From: G020353235 sp035528295
GTDB taxonomy: Bacteria; Chloroflexota; Dehalococcoidia; Dehalococcoidales; JAUYDJ01
Direction: 5' to 3'
Assembly (NCBI GenBank): GCA_035528295.1
Contig: DATKYY010000006.1
Span: 1-8,856, forward strand
DNA length: 8,856 bases
The position numbers were made by a program, and so were the translations under genes. A model generated the notes under the pieces. The model did not search any database. It worked only from the letters and a program-made list of their open reading frames with translations, and was not told the DNA's origin. Positions 5,817-8,856 of the stretch are shown here, in pieces; position 1 is the stretch's first letter; the number at the start of each line of letters is the position of its first letter.

Positions 5817-7007
5817 CTATGAAGACGCTTGGGCCAGCCCCTTATGTTTTTCGGCGATGATACCGGCCAGATTATCCAGGGCTTTGAAGTCCGCTTCCCG
5901 GGGTAGCCCCTTAATTATCACCGGCTCTAGGAGCTCCACCTTCAGGTTGGGCACCATGCTGATAATAGCTTCTTTCGCCCGGCTTCCCCAGCCGAAGGAG
6001 CCGATGATAGAGGCAAACCTGGTTTTGGGGCGCAGGGCGTTGGCCAGGAAAGTAGCATAGGCGACCAGCGGGTGCGGACCAATCAGCACCGTGGGCGTAC
6101 CGATTACCAGCGTGGCGGCATCTACCAGCGCCATCGCCAGCTTGCCGATGTCAACCTGGCTGAGCTCAAATTGCTTTACCACTACCCCTCGCCGGGTCAG
6201 GGCTTCAACGAAGTAATTCACCATCTGACGCGTGCTGCCGTGCATTGAAATATAGGGCAGAACGACTATGTTTTGCGGCGGGTCAAAGACCCAGCTGTGG
6301 TAGGCCTTGATAATAAAGTCCGGTCGGTGGTGTATGGGGCCGTGACTGGGGGCGATGAGCTCAACCTCATACTCTTTTAATCTATCTAAGTGCTTTTCAA
6401 TATTGGGGCGGAAGGGCATCATGATTTCAGCGTAGTACCTCTTGGCTGACTCATAAAGCCGGCCCTCATCGCTGACATAGAGCTCGCTGGTGGCCAGATG
6501 AGAACCAAAAAGGTCGCAGGAGAAGAGTATCCTGTCTTCCTGCAGGTAGGTCAGCATCGTCTCCGGCCAGTGCACCCAGGCGGCGTGGACAAACTCCAGG
6601 GTTCTATCGCCCAGCGAAACGGTCTCTTTGTCCTCAACGGTGATAATCTTCGCTTCGGGAATCAGCAGCAAGTCCATGAGCAGGCCCTTGCATTTGGGTG
6701 TACAGATGACCTTCGCCAGTGGGTATTTGGCCAGCACTCTGGGCAGCGCCCCGGAGTGGTCCTGCTCGGCGTGATTGGTAACCACATAGTCTATGGCTTT
6801 AATCTTCAGGCTGTCCAGACGGGCGAGCAGCACCTCTGCCATGGTCGGGTCTACGGTATCAATCAGGGCGGTTTTCTGGCTGCCCTGCACCAGGTAGGAG
6901 TTATAGCTGGTGCCATCGGGGAGGGGAATCAGTTCATCGAAGAGGCGGCGGTCCCAGTCAACCGCCCCCACCCAGTGAATCCCGGTTTTAATCTCCCTTG
7001 CTTTCAT
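5817..7007 (-). CDS. FprA-type flavodiiron protein (class A)
   Basis: A 396-residue cytoplasmic flavodiiron protein. Residues 1-245 form a beta-lactamase-like domain with all seven iron ligands in place: H79, E81, D83, H84 (NHAEQDHSG), H146 (WVHWPETM), D165 (SCDLFGSH) and H222 (PSHGPI). Residues 247-390 form a flavodoxin-like domain with the FMN phosphate loop SMHGSTRQM (254-262). It ends there, without fused rubredoxin or NADH-reductase modules, so it is class A and must take electrons from a separate rubredoxin or similar carrier, not seen in the window. Such proteins reduce O2 to water or NO to N2O in anaerobes; the preference cannot be read from sequence. GGAG (7014-7017) is six bases before the ATG. 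It lies 19 bases after the PLP-enzyme gene and is probably co-transcribed. Confidence 0.96.
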   Translation of the reverse strand: MKAREIKTGIHWVGAVDWDRRLFDELIPLPDGTSYNSYLVQGSQKTALIDTVDPTMAEVLLARLDSLKIKAIDYVVTNHAEQDHSGALPRVLAKYPLAKVICTPKCKGLLMDLLLIPEAKIITVEDKETVSLGDRTLEFVHAAWVHWPETMLTYLQEDRILFSCDLFGSHLATSELYVSDEGRLYESAKRYYAEIMMPFRPNIEKHLDRLKEYEVELIAPSHGPIHHRPDFIIKAYHSWVFDPPQNIVVLPYISMHGSTRQMVNYFVEALTRRGVVVKQFELSQVDIGKLAMALVDAATLVIGTPTVLIGPHPLVAYATFLANALRPKTRFASIIGSFGWGSRAKEAIISMVPNLKVELLEPVIIKGLPREADFKALDNLAGIIAEKHKGLAQASS

Positions 7008-7026
7008 CTTTAGCTCCGCCTTTATT

Positions 7027-8205
7027 TTATACCTGTTTCAGGGCAGAGGTTAAATCTTCAATCAGGTCTGCCTCATCCTCAAGCCCCACTGACATCCGTA
7101 TCAGCCCGGCCGAGATGCCGAGGACTTCTCTCTCTGCGGGGGACATTTTGAGGTGGGACATGGTAGCCGGGTGCTCCAGCAGTGTCTCCGGCCCGCCCAG
7201 ACTTACGCTCAAGGTGCAGAGCTTTATGTTTTCCAGCAGCCGTCGGGCGCCTTCTTCGCCGCCGGCGACCGTGAAAGAGACCATTCCGCTGAAGCCCGAC
7301 ATCTGTCTGGCGGCCAGTTTGTGCTGGGGGTGGGAGGCAAGCCCGGGATAGAAGACCCTCTCTACCTTGGCTTGAGTTTCCAGCCACCGGGCTAAAGCCC
7401 GGGCATTACGGGAGTGCTTTTCCATTCTGATGGGCAGGGTTTTGCTGCCCCGCACGATGAGCCAGGCGTTGAAGGGGTTCATTATCCCGCCCATCAAAGT
7501 TATCGTCTCAGCGCAGGACTGGATGAAATCTTTTTGTCCGACGATAATACCGCCCATGGTATCCAGGTGACCGCTCAGATATTTGGTGGCACTGTGGATG
7601 GAAATATCGGCGCCAAGCTCCAGGGGGCGCTGGTAGTAGGGGGTGGCGAAGGTGTTGTCTATCATTACCTCGACCCCCTTTGCCCTTGCCAGACGGGCTA
7701 TTTCGGCGATGTCAGCCAGGTCAAGCAGGGGGTTGCTCGGTACTTCCAGAAAGATAAGCCGGGTGTTTGGCTTTATCTGGGCGGCTATCTCTTCGGTCTT
7801 GGTCTGGTCGGCAAAAGAGACCTCTATTCCCCAGGAAGGGAGCTTGGAGAAGAGGGAATGGGTGCTGGTGTAGATGCCCCGTGCCGAGATGAGGTGGTCT
7901 CCCTTTTGCAGCCGGGCGAATACGGCGGTGGCAATGGCCGCCATCCCGGTGGCGGTGGCCAGGGCGGCCTCGCCGTTTTCCAGGGCGGCTATCTTCTGCT
8001 CCAGGGCGAGGTGGGTGGGGTTGCTGAAGCGGGTGTAGGCATATCCCGGCGCTTCCTTTTCCAGGGAAGTCTCGATGGCTCTCTTGGCCTCCTCAACGGT
8101 TTTGAAGGCAAAGGCGACCGTCTGATAGATTGGCGTAATCAGCGCCCCCTCAGAGTGGGATTGCTCACCGGCGTGGACTGACTCGGTATGGAATCCTTTC
8201 TTCAT
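7027..8205 (-). CDS. Cys/Met metabolism PLP-dependent enzyme (cystathionine gamma-synthase/lyase type)
   Basis: A 392-residue fold-type I PLP enzyme of the trans-sulfuration family. Seen: YAYTRFSNPT (55-64) with Y57/R59 for the neighbouring subunit's cofactor phosphate, the PLP-stacking Tyr at 112, EVPSNP (154-159), D183 (MIDNTF) for the pyridine nitrogen, the Schiff-base lysine K208 in SIHSATKYLSGH, SLGGPETLLEHPATMSH near 335-351, and the substrate-carboxylate Arg in LIRMSVG near 375. Candidates are cystathionine gamma-synthase, cystathionine gamma-lyase, methionine gamma-lyase and O-acylhomoserine sulfhydrylase. Methionine gamma-lyase is less favoured because the Cys two residues after the stacking Tyr is replaced by Ser114. 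Its ATG overlaps the stop of the protease gene (ATGA), with GGGGAG nine bases upstream, so translation is probably coupled. Confidence 0.93.
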   Translation of the reverse strand: MKKGFHTESVHAGEQSHSEGALITPIYQTVAFAFKTVEEAKRAIETSLEKEAPGYAYTRFSNPTHLALEQKIAALENGEAALATATGMAAIATAVFARLQKGDHLISARGIYTSTHSLFSKLPSWGIEVSFADQTKTEEIAAQIKPNTRLIFLEVPSNPLLDLADIAEIARLARAKGVEVMIDNTFATPYYQRPLELGADISIHSATKYLSGHLDTMGGIIVGQKDFIQSCAETITLMGGIMNPFNAWLIVRGSKTLPIRMEKHSRNARALARWLETQAKVERVFYPGLASHPQHKLAARQMSGFSGMVSFTVAGGEEGARRLLENIKLCTLSVSLGGPETLLEHPATMSHLKMSPAEREVLGISAGLIRMSVGLEDEADLIEDLTSALKQV

Positions 8206-8856
8206 TTAGCTTTACTCCCCTCCTCGTTGTCTTGAGTCTCTTTGGCGCCGCGGGTGAAGTCTCTCAGCCTCTCCGCTAAAGCCAGCAGGCGTCTCTGGAC
8301 TCTATCGTTGATGCTGTTCGGCTCAAAGCGGCCGTCTTTGCGGTGCTTGCCTGCCTTTTGTCCGGTAAGTACTTCAATTCCCTCGTCAACGGTGCTTACC
8401 GGATAGATATGAAATTTGCCGGCGCTAACTGCCTCAACTACGGCTTCTTTCAGCATCAGGTTTTTCACATTAGTGGCTGGAATAAGCGCGCCCTGTTTTC
8501 CGTTCAGGCCTTTAGTCCGGCATACCTCAAAGAAGCCTTCTATTTTCTCGTTGACGCCGCCGATTGCCTGTATTTCTCCCTTCTGGTTAATCGAGCCGGT
8601 AACGGCAATACCCTGCTTTATGGGGGCATCGGCCAGGCGGGATAGAATGGCGTAGAGTTCGGTGCTGGAGGCGCTGTCTCCCTCTACCTCCTGGTAGCTC
8701 TGCTCGAAGACGAGTCGGGCGGACAGGGACAGGGGAGTAGTGCTGGTATATTTGTCGGCGATATAGCCGCTTAGTATCATGACGCCCTTGCTGTGAATCG
8801 GTCCGCCCAGTTTTGCCTCTCGCTCAATATCAATCAGCCCCTCCCGGCCCACGCCC
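8202..8856 (-). CDS. LonB-like ATP-dependent protease, C-terminal part, runs off right edge
   Basis: The last 217 or so residues of a Lon-family protease; the ATPase part and start lie outside the window. Seen: IEREAKLGGPIHSKGVMILSGY near the edge, the catalytic Ser in EGDSASS (codon 8673-8675), AVTGSINQKGEIQAIGG, and the catalytic Lys in GGVNEKIEGFF (codon 8544-8546), followed by IPATNVKNLML and a charged tail (KETQDNEEGSKAK). The Ser-Lys dyad is intact. The pattern fits the LonB-like group (AAA domain followed by Lon protease domain) better than classical LonA, but without the N-terminal part this is inference. Such enzymes degrade damaged or regulatory proteins. It is upstream-most of the visible four-gene unit and overlaps the next gene by four bases. 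The frame is open through 8856, so the GTG at 8852 is internal. Confidence 0.92.
   Translation of the reverse strand, partial: GVGREGLIDIEREAKLGGPIHSKGVMILSGYIADKYTSTTPLSLSARLVFEQSYQEVEGDSASSTELYAILSRLADAPIKQGIAVTGSINQKGEIQAIGGVNEKIEGFFEVCRTKGLNGKQGALIPATNVKNLMLKEAVVEAVSAGKFHIYPVSTVDEGIEVLTGQKAGKHRKDGRFEPNSINDRVQRRLLALAERLRDFTRGAKETQDNEEGSKAK

Noticed and set aside
7414..8181. 255-codon plus-strand open frame opposite the PLP enzyme
   Set aside because: Translation is Gly-rich with no recognisable domain, and the opposite strand encodes an intact enzyme with all active-site residues.
1..8856. Search for CRISPR array, tRNA, rRNA, insertion sequence or phage genes
   Set aside because: No regularly spaced repeats, no tRNA-like cloverleaf or rRNA stretches, and no transposase or integrase-like product was seen in any frame.

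Overview
The window is a gene-dense bacterial chromosome segment of moderate GC, with anaerobe-type metabolism genes. The gene set is a flavodiiron protein, a ROK sugar kinase, a LonB-type protease, a DUF4382/DUF5666 lipoprotein and many small membrane proteins. Together with the Shine-Dalgarno and sigma70-like signals, it resembles Dehalococcoidia (Chloroflexota) or a similar uncultured anaerobe. That placement is an impression from gene content, not a demonstrated assignment. No rRNA, tRNA, CRISPR array, transposase or phage gene was found.

Left part (1-945, minus strand): the N-terminal third of a DegV/FakB-type fatty-acid-binding protein runs off the left edge. Upstream of it lies an 89-residue uncharacterised protein with its own consensus-like promoter. 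Further upstream is a 73-residue two-helix membrane protein, whose promoter is overlain by repeated GTATAC sites.

Middle (1099-4795): a divergently read lipoprotein (plus strand) carries a DUF4382 domain and two nearly identical 66-residue DUF5666-like repeats, and ends at a strong terminator. Then comes a minus-strand TspO/MBR gene. Its leader contains a GC-rich hairpin and a short ORF of 47 codons ending in CCGHPGEPGC, behind a TTGACA promoter. Facing away from that promoter are an isoprenylcysteine-methyltransferase-like membrane protein and a CorA Mg2+/Co2+ channel (plus strand).

Right part (4818-8856, minus strand): a compact four-gene transcription unit, read right to left, holds a LonB-like protease (C-terminal part only), a Cys/Met-metabolism PLP enzyme, an FprA-type flavodiiron protein and a ROK-family kinase. 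The first two overlap by 4 bases (ATGA) and the others are about 20 bases apart. It converges on corA. The unit combines proteolysis, sulfur amino acid chemistry, O2/NO scavenging and sugar phosphorylation; the link between these jobs is not evident from sequence.

The least explained objects are the 47-codon ORF upstream of tspO, the GTATAC-decorated divergent promoter region near 962-988, and the recently duplicated acidic repeat of the lipoprotein.
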